Assembly: GCF_000182925.2 (NCBI RefSeq)
Contig: NC_026501.1
Location: 6,489,917-6,553,916 of the forward strand
Source: Neurospora crassa OR74A
Taxonomy: Eukaryota; Ascomycota; Sordariomycetes; Sordariales; Sordariaceae
Length of the DNA stretch: 64,000 nucleotides
Direction: 5' to 3'
This document shows, one piece after another, positions 11,875 through 23,851 of the stretch; positions within the stretch are counted from its first letter, which is position 1; every line of letters starts with the position of its first letter. The notes beneath the pieces were generated by a model. It made no database searches and was not told where the DNA came from. It saw nothing but the letters and a program-made list of their open reading frames with translations. A program made the translations under genes and the position numbers.

Positions 11875-14800
11875 TGCTAGCGAGCAATATTGTGTGATAT
11901 CTCTGTACCTTAGTAGTAACGATTGAAGTAATTGAATACATCGCTATCGCCGTTATTATTTACTATTGTAGTTAGTAAGTATAGTGTTGAGGGGGTCTTA
12001 CTTATTGAAATTACTAATTGTGCGTTGTAGAAATGCCTGAAGTTATCGATTTGACTGCCTCCTCCCTAGTAGGTTCCCCTATACTAGCGCCCGTATGTGC
12101 GTTTAGTCCGACCCCTTTAATTAAATAGATTAAAATTGAGCTATACGACGATAACTACGAATTTCTCAATATTAATGACCTTATTAAAAACGAAAAGCTA
12201 TTTCTAATTCTAATGTTAGCTTTAGCGATCCCTATATTCCGCCGCCGTTATTCCCCCTTAAACTCCTCGAATTTATTATTGTTAAATTCTTCTTCGGAAG
12301 AAGATTAAAATAAAGCGACTAAGAAGGATTAGATTAGTAAAGGGGAGCCCGCCTTCGTTATACTTTCCTTTCGTTAGTAGACCGATATCGACGCTGCTGT
12401 TAAGAATATTAATAACGTCGTTAGAGAATTCGGGTTTAGTATTTCTAAATATTGCGTTAATAATTACTGATAAGAGGGGACTATTTACTTTACTAGCTGG
12501 TACGATATTAAATATATTATAGCGAAGAAGCGTAGTAAAAAGCGTAAGGAGGATACCCTACTTTAAAGACTATTAGTAGTAAATATAAAAAGAAATTGCG
12601 AATAGTAGGGAAAGTTAATATTTAATACTAAAATTAGGGTATAATAGTTTACTTTTATAAAGGGAGACTATAGCTATCCCCTTAACCCTAATAGTACTAG
12701 TTATTTCGCTGTTAATTGTTACTAATACCGTATAGAGGAGGTAACCGCTAGTATCCTTCGGTTAGCCAAATAATTAAAAATTTCCTCGTTAGATATTATA
12801 TTTATTATTTATAATGAATTCCTTAGTATTATTATTATATAACGCGACGTATTTAACGTACTGGCGGTTAATAGAATAAAGTAAGTAGGTACCCTTATAC
12901 CGACCCAATAATTTTTCGATTAGTTATAGTTAATAGAGGAGATTTATTATAAAGTCTATTGTTACAACGGCGAAGAGTTTAGTTTAATTAAGAAAATCTT
13001 TTAGATTTATCTATAGTATATTAACTAATTGAGGAAGAATCCCGAGGTTATAAGTTTGGATTGTACGTATAAAGTTAATAAGTTCGATATACCTTTCCTT
13101 TAAATATATAGGATAACGGCTATATATACGATTTTTAATATCGGTTATTACTTATTAAGTAGCAAGAAGGAGGTATACTTTACGTAGGTATTTTAGTAAA
13201 TTAATACTATATTTTTAAAATATAGTATTTTCTAACCTCTAATTATTATTATTAACTATAATAAAGCGTATAAGAGAGTTTATTAGGTAGTTTTCCCTAT
13301 AACTTAGTACTAAATCTATTTTTAGTATATAATAAAGAATGTTACTTTCAATATTAAAAAGAAGTAGGAGGGTAGTCTTAAGGGTATAGCGTTAGGTAAT
13401 TGTAGTAATAATAGAAATTATTTCTATAAGGATTACTATTATATAAATATTAATCCTACTAACGAAAATTCTATTATTCGCCAAATTGCTGCCTAACTAT
13501 TAAATAGAAATAACCGGAATTACTACTTCGAGTTAGGGACTAAGAATCCCTTCATTCAACCTATTAACGGTTATGCCCCCTATAGTTCAAATTGTAAATA
13601 GATCGATAATACGAATAGGATTTTAATTATATAGAGGGTAATAATATACTTTAATATAGAGGAGGGATTCTATTAATAATAGTAGGTATTATTGAGGGAG
13701 TTCCTTAAATAAAAAAGTATAATTATTATATCTTTCTATTATTATTTATATAATTATTAATTCTTCTTTTTATAGCTATAATTAATTACCTTCTTTATAT
13801 TTACTTCCTATTGAAGTACGAATTTACCTATTTCGCTATTAAATTATACTGCAATTTTAATATACGAGTAATTTCCCGTATAGAAGGTACTTACGGTGTA
13901 TTAAAAGTACTATTTAAGAATTATTATATTAATTTTAATTAGTTACTAGGAGTTATTACTGAAACCTTTAAGTGGTTAAAAGAGAATTTTACAATTAAAT
14001 ATATATATTAAATTTTAAAAGACGTAGTAAAGTTTAAATATATTATTCTAGTAGATTTAAAGTTCATTACTAGTTTCGCTTGCCTTGAGTTACTCTAATG
14101 GTAAGTTTAATTAGTTAGTAATAACCTTAAACGGCTATAGTCTAATTTAGAAGAATTAAAAGTAAAGTGTTCTATATATTTTATATAGTAGTATAGTTTA
14201 CTCTACTAGTACGGGTTATTAGATATTGTAAAATTTAATGGTACTATACTTTAAAGTATAATTAATAAATATTAATTATTTAAACTAAATACGCTTTTAT
14301 CTATTAAATAGTTAGTATTACGTAGGGAGAAAGACCCCCTCCCTATAGTTATTAACCGTTAGAAGGTTTATAATAGTACCTAACTAATGCCTATAATAGC
14401 CACCCTCCCTCCCCTCCCCTCTTTTAATAACGTTAAATATAATTTATTTTATAATACCCCCCCTAAAGCTTTAATATAACTTCTTAAGAAGAAGAGGATA
14501 ATTAAAGTAGTATTAGTTAATTAAAGAGAGTAAAAGGCTAAAGTAGTAGTAGAAAGCGCGAGGTTGGAGATAGAGAGATTAAAAGTACAATTCTAGGAAT
14601 TGAGAGAATTATAGTAAAGAGAGGTATAGCTAGAGGTACAATTGCGGGAACTTACGAGTTAATAATAATAGTTTTAACCGCCGCCGCTATTATTAGTATA
14701 TTATAGGTATTAATAATAGTAATATTACTAGCCTACCCGCTAGCTAATAATGCCCCCTCCTCCCTTATAGTAGCTATTATATTTAAATCCTTACTAACCG

Positions 14801-15018
14801 CTACTATTTAGCTAATAGCAATCTTAATAATTATATTAGTTCTCTTAGTCGAGCTAGTAGTATTAATACTAGTAGACGAAATCTATAATTATACTAATAT
14901 AAATATAAATTTAACGATTTCTACCGCATTTACGTAAATTAGTATATTAGAAAGCTTCGTCTGTGTAAATCGCTATGCAATTTTGGTGTGGATGTTGCAC
15001 ATATATCGTTTTAGTGGG

Positions 15019-15159
15019 AATTTGGCGGGCGGGAACATGGGTGTATCATTGGCCAGCCCGGTTCCACACCGCCGAAATATCTGGGCACACAGTCGATTTA
15101 TCCGGCCCGAAAAAAAGATGTCAAAATAAGCTCTTGGCGCCCCACGGTCTCCAAGCAGC
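15019..15159 (-). repeat. Right terminal inverted repeat of the MULE
   Basis: Reverse complement of the left repeat, with the 60-bp identical core at 15047-15106. It is GC-rich and free of RIP, unlike the interior. An 11-bp direct repeat, CCGAAAAAAAG, lies at 15107-15117 and at 11774-11784, flanking the core. It may be a target duplication, but homology between the two ends continues outside it. Confidence 0.85.
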
Positions 15160-17467
15160 TTTGCCGAGATCCGCTTTATATGGGGCCTGGCTGCCCCCCC
15201 TGCTGAAAGGACAGCCAGGCTCGCAAGGTCCGTCGCCGACACCCCGACCCCGTCGGCTCGCAGTTGATTATCTAGTTCAGTTGTTATTATGAGTTTTTTA
15301 AAACTAGAAGCATAGGTACTCTTAGAAAGTAACAGCATAGGTTTCATTCCCAAGCGGGGAAGAGTATGTAGTGTAGTGAGCAAAGCCATGAAGCTTTGCT
15401 TGTATGTACTGGTCCGTGCCCGGTACCTGACAGGGAGACAAGACTGGACTTTGGCTCGCAACCGCAGCAAAGGTCCGAGGGACCGGTCGAACAACCTCGC
15501 CTGTCCATCCCCGGCTCCCCAGCCGTATGGTTTACCTAATCGATGATCATGACGACAGAGACATGGAGGTGGATCGGGGGGGAACGGCAAGCCGAGGCCT
15601 AACAAAAAAAATATTCCGCGTTTCCTATCAACACCTAACGATTGTTCATAGAAACAAAAAGAAACTGAAATGTCAAAGGGACGGTCAATCCTCGAGCGAA
15701 TTGGGTACATACCTGCCGTTAGCTGTTATGTTGGTATGTATTGCACAAGTCACCTTCTCAGTGCACGATACCCAGTTATGTACATAGTATGGCTATGCCC
15801 CGTAGTTCTGCAGGGTATCATCGTCACAGAAAAGTAATTATGGCGAGATCACGGCAAGCAAGACATCTGAACTGAGGGACTTCTCAGTTAACTAGCTTGT
15901 AGGTAACTGTAGACAGACGAATAATTGTCCACTTAGCGATCCCATGGCTAGATTTTGATCCGTATACACACTATTTACACGTGCGCACGCCTCTGTATTC
16001 ACCGTTCATTCACACTACGCGGCATAGCATTATTTAGACACGGGCAATTCCACTGGAAGTTCTGGCATCTCGTGCATAATAATGTAATATGGTCCGTCGT
16101 TGACATAACGGTATCGTAATCGTACACAACTTCTAATAAGACGGAGAGACCTTGCGTTCCGAGACCGAGCTCCGAGTCCGGTCGGCGTGCCAGACCCCAT
16201 TCTTTCCCTGCGAGCCCCTGGAGCGGATCTCCAAGGAACCTCGATTGCCGCGCTGCCGTGGGCTGCTGTCCTCCCCGGGCCATGTCTTCCAATTCAGATT
16301 CGATTTTAGTTTAGAAGCACTGCGCTCCATTCTCTCAATCCACCACCTCATTTTGTCCATGTCTAGCCATTGCACGACAATCTTTCCCTTTGGTGGCCCT
16401 TGATGCCAGCGGATTATCGCATTGAAGATCGCGGGTCCAGCACTCCAGAACGGATACCATAGTGCCACGTTGCGGCAACATCTGACAACGCGGGGATTTG
16501 CTGCCGGGTTCCTGGGGGTGGCCAATGTCGCTCATGTTTCTAAATGTTCGACTTTGCGCTGACGGGCAGCTGGCGCTGTGGTCGGGGAGGGGAACAGAGA
16601 TACCGTTATCATAGGTACATCCCATCGGAAAAAGCATTCGTTATCCACTAGCCAATCAGTCATCCATTCATGTTACATCAGCAACTGCTGTGAGAATCGA
16701 TGGGTCCCATTTCCGTGCATCCCCCCCCCGGTCTCTTTCCCCCTGCGTCTGATGTTCGGGGCCTCTTCCATGGTCTCTTCAATATTCCTACTCGATACTT
16801 CATTTCATATGAAGGGCCCAGAGCATGTGAAAAGCCAAAGAAGTGAAGTGCTCGAGAACCATATACACTTGAAGATGATAGCGCAGCTCAATATTTCAAT
16901 CTAATACTCGGTCTAGCGGTAAAGAAGTCCTACGACATACTCAATTGAAATCCGGATAGATCATGTACGGTGTCATTCTCGAAATCAAACTTCACGTACT
17001 ACCCGAATGTGGAAGCTCAACGCTGTACTCCTAGGCATGCCTACTCGCGTCTTGTGTCCGCCATGGTACATAAAAGATCATAGGAAGTATCCTGACCCCC
17101 ACAGCTCTTCACCCTGACTGTTTGCCCGGTTCTCCACCAAAGTGTACCTCAAGAGTCAAGACCACATCCTCCCCCTAGTCAACCCGAGAGCCGTGAGTCT
17201 ATAACATGTCCTAGACAATTTCATCACGCACCACCGGTCAGCCATGATCTCTCTAGAAACATGAGCCAGTCACCAATATTGATAGCCAGTGGTCCTCAAC
17301 ATAGCCACAAACCACAAACCACAACCAAAACAAGTCTCTCGGGGAGAGGGGACATCCAACTGCAAAGTCGAAAGACTTTTTGCAACCCTCAAACTCCAAA
17401 CCAAATATACTAAAAGGGTGGGATAAAAAGAAAAGGAAAGAGAAAAAAAAAAAAAAAAAACACCATT
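15160..17467. other. Intergenic stretch, no supported gene
   Basis: GC content returns to normal. There is an open frame of 130 codons without an ATG on the minus strand (16133-16525) that has protein-like composition but no recognised family. A run of 18 adenines is at 17443-17460. I see no other feature. Confidence 0.5.
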
Positions 17468-18041
17468 TCAAGAAATAATACACACCCCCGTCACCGATCC
17501 CTTGGGCGGATACTGATGTCCCTCCTTCTCGATCTTAGGCTCGCACTTGCACCACTCCTCTTTCGGCACGCCATCCATGATCTTGGGGACGTGGTGGCCG
17601 CAGCCTACCCAAGTTACGCCGTCTACGTACGAAATGTTCATCAGCGACGGGAGTCGGCAGAGTCGGCAAAGGAAGATTTCATTGTTCATCAAAGTGAGTG
17701 GGCCAAAAGTGAGGACGGGATAGGTAGGTAGGTAGAGGTACGGCAAGTAGGTACGTTAGACAAGCAGGATTGATTGATGCCCATGACCTGGTAGGTAAGT
17801 AAGACGGAGGAGGGGATGGTGTGTGAGCAGAAAGATTCCTGTTTGTGTTTGGTATGTCGCTGTTGGTTTGTGGGTTGATGAGGCTGTGACCCAAGCAAGC
17901 AATCAAGCAAGCAACGAACCAAGGATGGATACCTATCTAGGTAGGGACCGGAAGAGCCGGGAATGAAGGAAGAGATGGGCCGCAAGTGATAGGATAGCAA
18001 GTGAACTTACGGCAGACGGGACATGCTGCTTTGTGGCACAT
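17468..18041 (-). CDS. Small Cys-rich conserved fungal protein, two exons
   Basis: Predicted 61-residue protein built from exon 18041-18011 (ATGTGCCAC..., 31 nt) and exon 17622-17468, joined across a 388-nt intron (GTAAGT...GTAG). The joined product begins MCHKAACPVC, continues HGVTWVGCGHHVPKIMDGVP and ends with EEWCKCEPKIEKEG...YPPK. I recognise this pattern from small fungal proteins of about 60-70 residues with CxxC, WxGCGxHxP and CxCEPKxE motifs; their function is not known to me. The Cys/His spacing (CxxC, CGHH, CxC) suggests metal binding. The splice joins phase 1 to phase 2 exactly. The intron is long for this genome and the acceptor has a poor pyrimidine tract, so the boundary is the weakest point. 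Each exon alone is too short to be called. Confidence 0.6.
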
Positions 18042-19586
18042 GTTGGGTGAGATGAGGCCCGGTGGTTTGTTGAGAGCTTGCGGATCTTCAGTTCACTGGT
18101 AGCAGTGGTTCGGCGAGTGTAAACTAACTTGGGAGATATCTCTCGCGACGATGTACTTAGCACAAGCCGAGAAAAAAGATGTAGTATGTGGTGCCTCGGT
18201 GTAAACCAACGGAAAGGCTGTGCTCTCAGCTTAGGCTCTTCCACTGCCAAACCAGACGTATGCGAAGAGCTCGGCCGCAACATGACGTATCAATGATGAG
18301 GTGTGCCAAAGCACTGGAACTCCGCCTCAATGGTTCAAAATATCTTTTTTTTCATCTCCATGAAAGGATCAGCTTGGAAACTTCCAACAGATGTTAATTA
18401 TTCCTAATCAGCTTCTTGTCCTCTCTTCTCGCGAATAACGAGTGCCTTGCCTACCGCTACGGACATATCTTTCTCGTTTCCTTCATCAGCGATGGCCACG
18501 TCGGTAGTCCGGACCAGGAGCAAACAAGTGAGCTAGTCTCAAACACTTCACTTCGTCTGCCGGTTTGCCACTGCTTCATACCTCTAGAGTGGTATATCTT
18601 CTGACGGCTGGTTGACGAGGCCAGAGCCTCTCAAAAGAGTAGGGAGATCGCCTAAATCATGACTGGTTCTTCTGGTTTCATCCATTGGGGTTCCGGTTGT
18701 TTACCTTACCTAGTTTGGCTTAGTTGAAAAGCTGGTTTGCACATTCTCTGGTAGATTTTGGCTTCAAGGAGAGGGTGACTACGATGCATCTTACCGATTC
18801 CTGCGCTTTCCCGGGGCCATTAAAGCTAGGATCCCGAGACATGGGCAAATCGCTTCTTTATATCGCTTCGAGTAGCTCTTCGTTGGTACGGTATCAGCGT
18901 TTCGTTGACCGTTGAGTGGTGGCAAGTGGGCTTGAAGAGTACAGAAGTTACTCGTCGGTCTGGATAGAAAATACCTGCTTTTGATTCTTGGAGGCTGGGT
19001 TGACCCTGGAGTGATGAAGCTCGGAACTGCTCTCCTTCTAAAATCAAGATACAGAAGACAAGCTAGATGCTCTGAGCTGATGTAGAAGTCAATGTGTTGC
19101 CCTTGCGTTAGTTGCTTGCGGTGTTGCATGTCAAATCGACCAGCAAATTTCCATCGACTCAGGATGCAGGGTTCCATACAGCCATTTAGACCTTTGTAAG
19201 GTTAATCGCTTGCCAGCATAGTCTGCTCGAAACCCATGGGAGTCAACCTAGATCAAGCGCAGCAGCAACCAGAGAAGATATATCTATGTGTCTTATCGTA
19301 TTAATCCATGTCTTCTAAACCATCAGGTGATACAATCAACCAAAACAAATGATCGGAGGGTATAATGTTCTACCGCAGATTGTGTGTGTATCTTAACCAC
19401 TATACTACCTAAGTGAACCCCCGGACGAGATATTTTGCGCGGCCGTGAGTGTCGATCCTCTTTCAAAACACCAGACGCCAGTCCCAGATGCAAAATCAGA
19501 TTTAACGCAATCCCGTTACAGTTGCCGCCCAAGAGACTAGACATATAATTAGACAAATCAAACCATCACCCTCTTCACTCTTGCGC
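18042..19586. other. Intergenic stretch, no gene seen
   Basis: Upstream of the small Cys-rich gene and downstream of NSA2. Only short frames without family resemblance are present, and I see no RNA gene. Confidence 0.55.
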
Positions 19587-20777
19587 TTAAACCAGGAGCA
19601 CAGCGTTCAAGCATCCGTCGTTCTGGTGGAAGTTAAGTATTAGCAGTTCGTCCATGTAAAGTTAAGAGGCGGGGTTGTGCTGGTCATACCTCAGGGTTGT
19701 TGGTGATCTGCGCATAACGACCCCAGGCAATTTTGCCCGACGCGGTGACCATACCAAGATCGGAAACGTTGACCTCGATAATAGTACCCTTGGACAGAAC
19801 ACCAAGCTGGGTATAAAGGGGGTTGCTGGGGTTCTTCTTGACGCCGAGAATGGGGAGCTGAACCGTGACATTGAGGGTAGGGTGGGTGACGTTGGCCTTC
19901 TTGTAACGGAGACCCATGGGCCGGATGAAGCGTTCGTACTTGACTGGGCGTCTGGTGAAATCGGGTCCGACGAATGTTGGCTTGGTGACGACGCGCTTCC
20001 AGCCCTTCTTGTGCACCTTCTTGCCCGTCTTGACGACCTTGAAAAGCTCCTCTTCGCTGATACCCTTGACCTTGGGAATAGGGACCGAGAAACGAGCGGC
20101 CTTCTCGGCACGCTTGCTCTTGATCTGGGAACTGCACGAAGAAAACGGTCAGTCTCTCGTCATCGTATGGGACCCTTTCCAACCTCCATGACTACTGCCA
20201 TCATTGCATTCACATTGGCCTCCACCTCCGCCGCGGCCGTTCGCTTCTCATGTGTCCTCCCATTCAAGTGACGTACCTCAAAGCCTTCGCACTCGTGGGG
20301 TTCGAACGGTCGAGCAGATAAGCGGGAACGGGGTTCGAAGGGTCCTTCTCCTCGGGGGCGCCCTTGACATTGCGCTCCTCGTGCTGCTTGATGGCCTTGC
20401 GCATCTGGATCTTCTGGGCATGACGCTCCTTGGCAAAGAGCTTGGCCCTCAGGCCACGCAAGTTCTGTGCATTCTCGCTCTGCTTGTGACCCTCACGGGC
20501 AGCCTTCTTGCGTGCGCGCTCCTCGGTGTCCAGACGCTTACCGTGAAGCTTCTGGGCGCGTTCTGCGAAACGAAATAATTGGTTAGGGACTGGAAACAGG
20601 TCGACGGTAATCAAGATCGAGTGCGAAGGGAACTATACCGATGTATTCGTTCTGAGGCTGTATTCAGGAAAACGTCGGTTAGCATGGTCTGCTCTCAAGT
20701 GATCGGAAGGGGTCATGATGTTGAGGAGAGTGGCTGTGGATTGGGAGGGCAATTCGAAGAAATGATATCCGTACCAT
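19587..20777 (-). CDS. nsa2: Ribosome biogenesis protein NSA2
   Basis: NSA2 is a nucleolar factor of the pre-60S particle needed for 27S pre-rRNA processing. The predicted protein is 261 residues, the usual length. There are five coding exons: 20777-20775, 20657-20639, 20562-20277, 20131-19690 and 19622-19587. The first coding exon is the ATG alone; GTACGG follows directly, and the intron ends TACAG before CCTCAGAACGAATAC. Joined, this reads [19 protein letters not shown], the expected NSA2 start. The body has the basic, helical N-terminal half ([24 protein letters not shown]) and the eS8-like C-terminal half ([33 protein letters not shown]). The last exon encodes [11 protein letters not shown], the conserved end. 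Branch point GCTAACC sits in intron 1. All phases agree, so the model is firm. Confidence 0.96.
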
Positions 20778-21656
20778 ATTGGTGTTTTAGGCCCTTTGAG
20801 GGTCTTGCGGTTCAAGATATGTGGCGACGCAATCTGGCCTTCAGATGTTGTAGGGCGACGAAGGGCGACGAGAATGACGATGCGGTTTAGGTCAATATGC
20901 TTCAGTACCTCTACCTATGCGAATGCCTGCTGAACGGACGTCTTGAAGCCGATAAAAAAACCATTCAAGGCTAGCTTTCCTTATCGGGCGGCTCCTCCAG
21001 TGGCGGAGACCCGTAAAGAGGTGGACATAGTGGGGCAGCTTCATCACCTGTCATTGGTTGATATCTACTTAACAGCATGTCCAGGAAAACGTGGAGTGGG
21101 TTCGGATGAAGGTGCCTGCCAGCTGCAGGGCATTGGAAGTGCACCGCGGCAGCCAGAGCCGCCCGTTGAGGACGAGAACCTTGATGGAAGGCCAGTGGAC
21201 AACTTTTGTATAGATCCGGAGATCACCTTACCATTCGTAGAATGGCTCCTGCAACTAGGTTATTACCAAGGGACACTAGTTGTGTGGCTCGCATAACCCG
21301 CTTCAACGAGCACAGTAGGTATGTCAACAAAGGCAAAACCCAAAGACGTGGTATGCTTGGGGGTGTTAAGATATCTAGATATGCTACACCGTGTCATGAC
21401 AACCTATACTATAATTCGTCCGACGGGCTCTATTGCCAGCCAACGCCCGCCAATGAAACCGGAATCCGTGCAAAATGACTAAACTCCAGACGCTGATGCA
21501 AAATGTTTCTGGGTGTCCGTCCTGTCTTCCAGCCAACGCCATTGCAAAACCGTCTCCAGAAAACGAATTCCTGCCTTGAAATTATCACGATGCGCCGAAA
21601 CCTTCCCAATTTAGAGGCAAAAGAAAGAAGGAGACACGCCACGCAACCACGACATA
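20778..21656. other. NSA2 promoter and SPT2 3' flank
   Basis: No gene seen. This is the upstream region of NSA2 (minus strand) and the downstream region of SPT2. Open frames are short and without family resemblance. Confidence 0.6.
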
Positions 21657-22927
21657 TCAGCGGTCTCCGGCTCTGGACTTGAGTTTTGCAAGTGCTGCCC
21701 GCTTTCTTTCCTCCTTCTCGCGCTTCAACCTCTTCTCCAGCGCCTCCTGCTCCATGTCTTCTCTGCGAGCCTGCAACTCTGCCCGGCGTTCCTCCGCGTC
21801 GATGTCGGACAATCCCGCCTCCATGTCTGAGTCATCCTCTTCCAGTGACTCGTAACCACCGCGACGACCATAGCCGTAGCCATCGTCCTCATCTTCGTCG
21901 TACTCGATGAAATCGTCCAACTCTTCATCCTCCTCCTCGCGTCTCCGGGGACGTGAGAATGAGGCGCCATAACCGGACAGCCCACGGCCCCTACTTGCGC
22001 CTGCCGAGGTGGATGCTCCTGGTTTTGTGGTGGTGGCCCCTGGGCGGGGACGTGCCGTGCCTTGGTATCCAGTCGTCGCTAAAGCAGCCTTCTTTACCTT
22101 CTTCTCCTCCACGGCATTTTGGCCTGTCTTGGACTTGGCGCCAGCCGGGGCTGAGGGGGTGATACTCCGCTGACGGTTCGCAGTCGTGCCGTTGGTACCA
22201 TTGCGGGTTGGCCCAGCTGTCACACCGCTCCTCCCGGTAGTCGGTGGCCTTACATCCTTCTTGCCCTTTTTCGCTTCCTCGGCCTTTAATTCCTTGCGTT
22301 CCTTCAGCGTCAACTGCTTCTCCACCTTCTTGTGCTGAATCTTTCCAACGGATGACAGCATGGGCTGATTGGCCTGGGCCCTTGCCATGATCTCTGCATA
22401 GGAGCGTTTCTTCGGAGGTCCAGAGCCGGCGACAGGAGCGCTAGGGGCGGGTCGGCTGACGAGCGGTCGCGAAAGTGGAGCCTTATTCCCATTCGAGCTT
22501 GTTCCTCCCACCTTTGACTGCGTCGATGTGGTCTTGGTTGACACCGGAGCTGTTAGTTTCGTGGTCGAACGTGGTTGCGCGGTGCCGGTGTAGCCAGTTG
22601 TTTTTTCTGCGGGACGCGTTGGGTTCGCATTTCCTGTGGGGCGCTCCGTCGGTCGGTCGGCGGGGCGCGCTGTAGAAGGTTTCGATACGTTTCCATTCGG
22701 CCGGGCACTTCCATTTGTCGCTGGTTCGGTACGCGGGGCCTTTGGCGCAGAACCTCGAAGGTCATCGTCGGCCTTCCGTTTAGATGCTGTTGGGACATCT
22801 TTCGTCGAGATCGATGATGACGATGGCTTTTCGCCCGTTATCGATGCGAGCAAATCCGAAATCTGCACACGTGTCAGCCAGCCTTTTAAAGGGCAAGCGC
22901 ACTAAACGAATGGCAACTTACCGGCAT
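21657..22927 (-). CDS. spt2: SPT2 chromatin protein (histone H3-H4 chaperone)
   Basis: SPT2-family nuclear protein that binds H3-H4 and DNA during transcription elongation. 403 residues in two exons: 22927-22922 encodes only MP, and 22862-21657 the rest, giving MPISDLLASITGEKP. The 59-nt intron has GTAAGT and ACGTGTGCAG. The protein is mostly disordered, rich in Thr/Ser/Pro/Arg, with SYAEIMARAQAN near the middle and several KKV/KKA basic patches. An acidic segment (EEEDEELDDFIEYDEDEDD) precedes the diagnostic SPT2 C-terminal domain: GLSDIDAEERRAELQARRED followed by a helix ending KLKSRAGDR. It lies divergently from ribosomal P2, with 924 bp between the start codons. Confidence 0.92.
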
Positions 22928-23851
22928 GGCTGTGGTTGTATCGGTGAATAACCTTCTTTTACCAGCTTTGCTTATCCTTCTCCTGCGTTCAAAAGACGGA
23001 GAGTTGTCCAGGCATCGAACAAGAGGAGAAGGAAGTAGGTGGCAGGGTTTTATATGCTTCCGTCACAGATCGCCTCAACTGACGATGCAGATGCACAGTG
23101 GGACAAGCGCGAATGCTTTGGCAAAAAACACGGCGAAAGAATGGGCGCGAGTATGCGAGGTCGCCAGTCGCCCGATAGTGCCGAAACCAAGAATAGGAAT
23201 TAGGTTGGAGATGGGTTGTTGGCGAAAGAAGAACAAAGAATCCTGCGTGATCGGGGACTTGGTTTCGCAACTTTTGCTGGGCAGAGACAGAGACGGGAGC
23301 CAGGATGGTCAGCGTAGTGAACGACCCACCCAGTCACTTCTGGTCGGAGCGGTGAATCGCGGTCTCCGAGGTCAAAGTCACAGGCCCAGACGGTCCAGAC
23401 CAGCAGCGTGCCAAGCCGCACGTCACCGAAAAGTTGTGTTTATTGCCAAGAGCGCCCAAGGCGTTATGAATTGGCCAGCTTTTTATGTAATTGCAAGCGG
23501 CCGGCAGGCAACGACGGAAGGGAGCTTGGCGGGAAAGAACGCACGGGATCTGCCCTAAGTCGAGTGGATTGGTCAGGTGATTTGAGGCTTGTGGGCTTTC
23601 GTGGGGCGCAAAATTGCGGGGCTTCACAGGAACGAAATTGTAAAAATAATCCGTGATCGGGTCCCGTCCGCGAACTTCTTTCCGAAACAGTGAACTTCCA
23701 CCCCCAAGAACCTAAGAAGAGTCTTTCTCCGCCACAACTCAGCGGTTAAACCTGATTGACATCTCTGGTTCTCCAGCTCAGTAAGTTTTTGGTCCAGCCT
23801 TCCACAACCGTAGGATTTCCGTCTAACAACGCGACCTTCAAGACAGACAAA
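22928..23851. promoter_or_regulatory. Shared divergent promoter region SPT2 / ribosomal P2
   Basis: This holds no gene. It must contain the promoters of both SPT2 (leftward) and P2 (rightward). I do not recognise specific factor sites; a CT-rich stretch lies just ahead of the P2 start. Confidence 0.5.

Larger units (their letters stand above)
11735..15159 (+). mobile_element. RIP-degraded Mutator-like (MULE) DNA transposon
   Basis: Class II element bounded by inverted repeats of about 140 bp; interior about 3.2 kb. From about 12,110 to 14,950 the interior is strongly AT-rich, with TpA in excess and almost no CpA or TpG, as RIP leaves it. A candidate transposase start lies at 12033 (MPEVIDLT...). 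In the same frame, at 13059, is LDCTYKVNKFDIPFL, and at 13254 INYNKAYKR followed by the FP...KNV region. These match the first and second catalytic blocks of MULE transposases (DCTYK and TDYDKAYKR types). Many codons are now stops, and the second catalytic Asp reads Asn, the change expected from G-to-A RIP. Size and long repeats recall Hop of Fusarium. The element is dead. Confidence 0.85.

Noticed and set aside
14973-15710. Long minus-strand open frame of 245 codons beside the MULE
   Set aside because: It runs through the right inverted repeat and shares its peptide with the left one; it reflects repeat sequence with no family resemblance.
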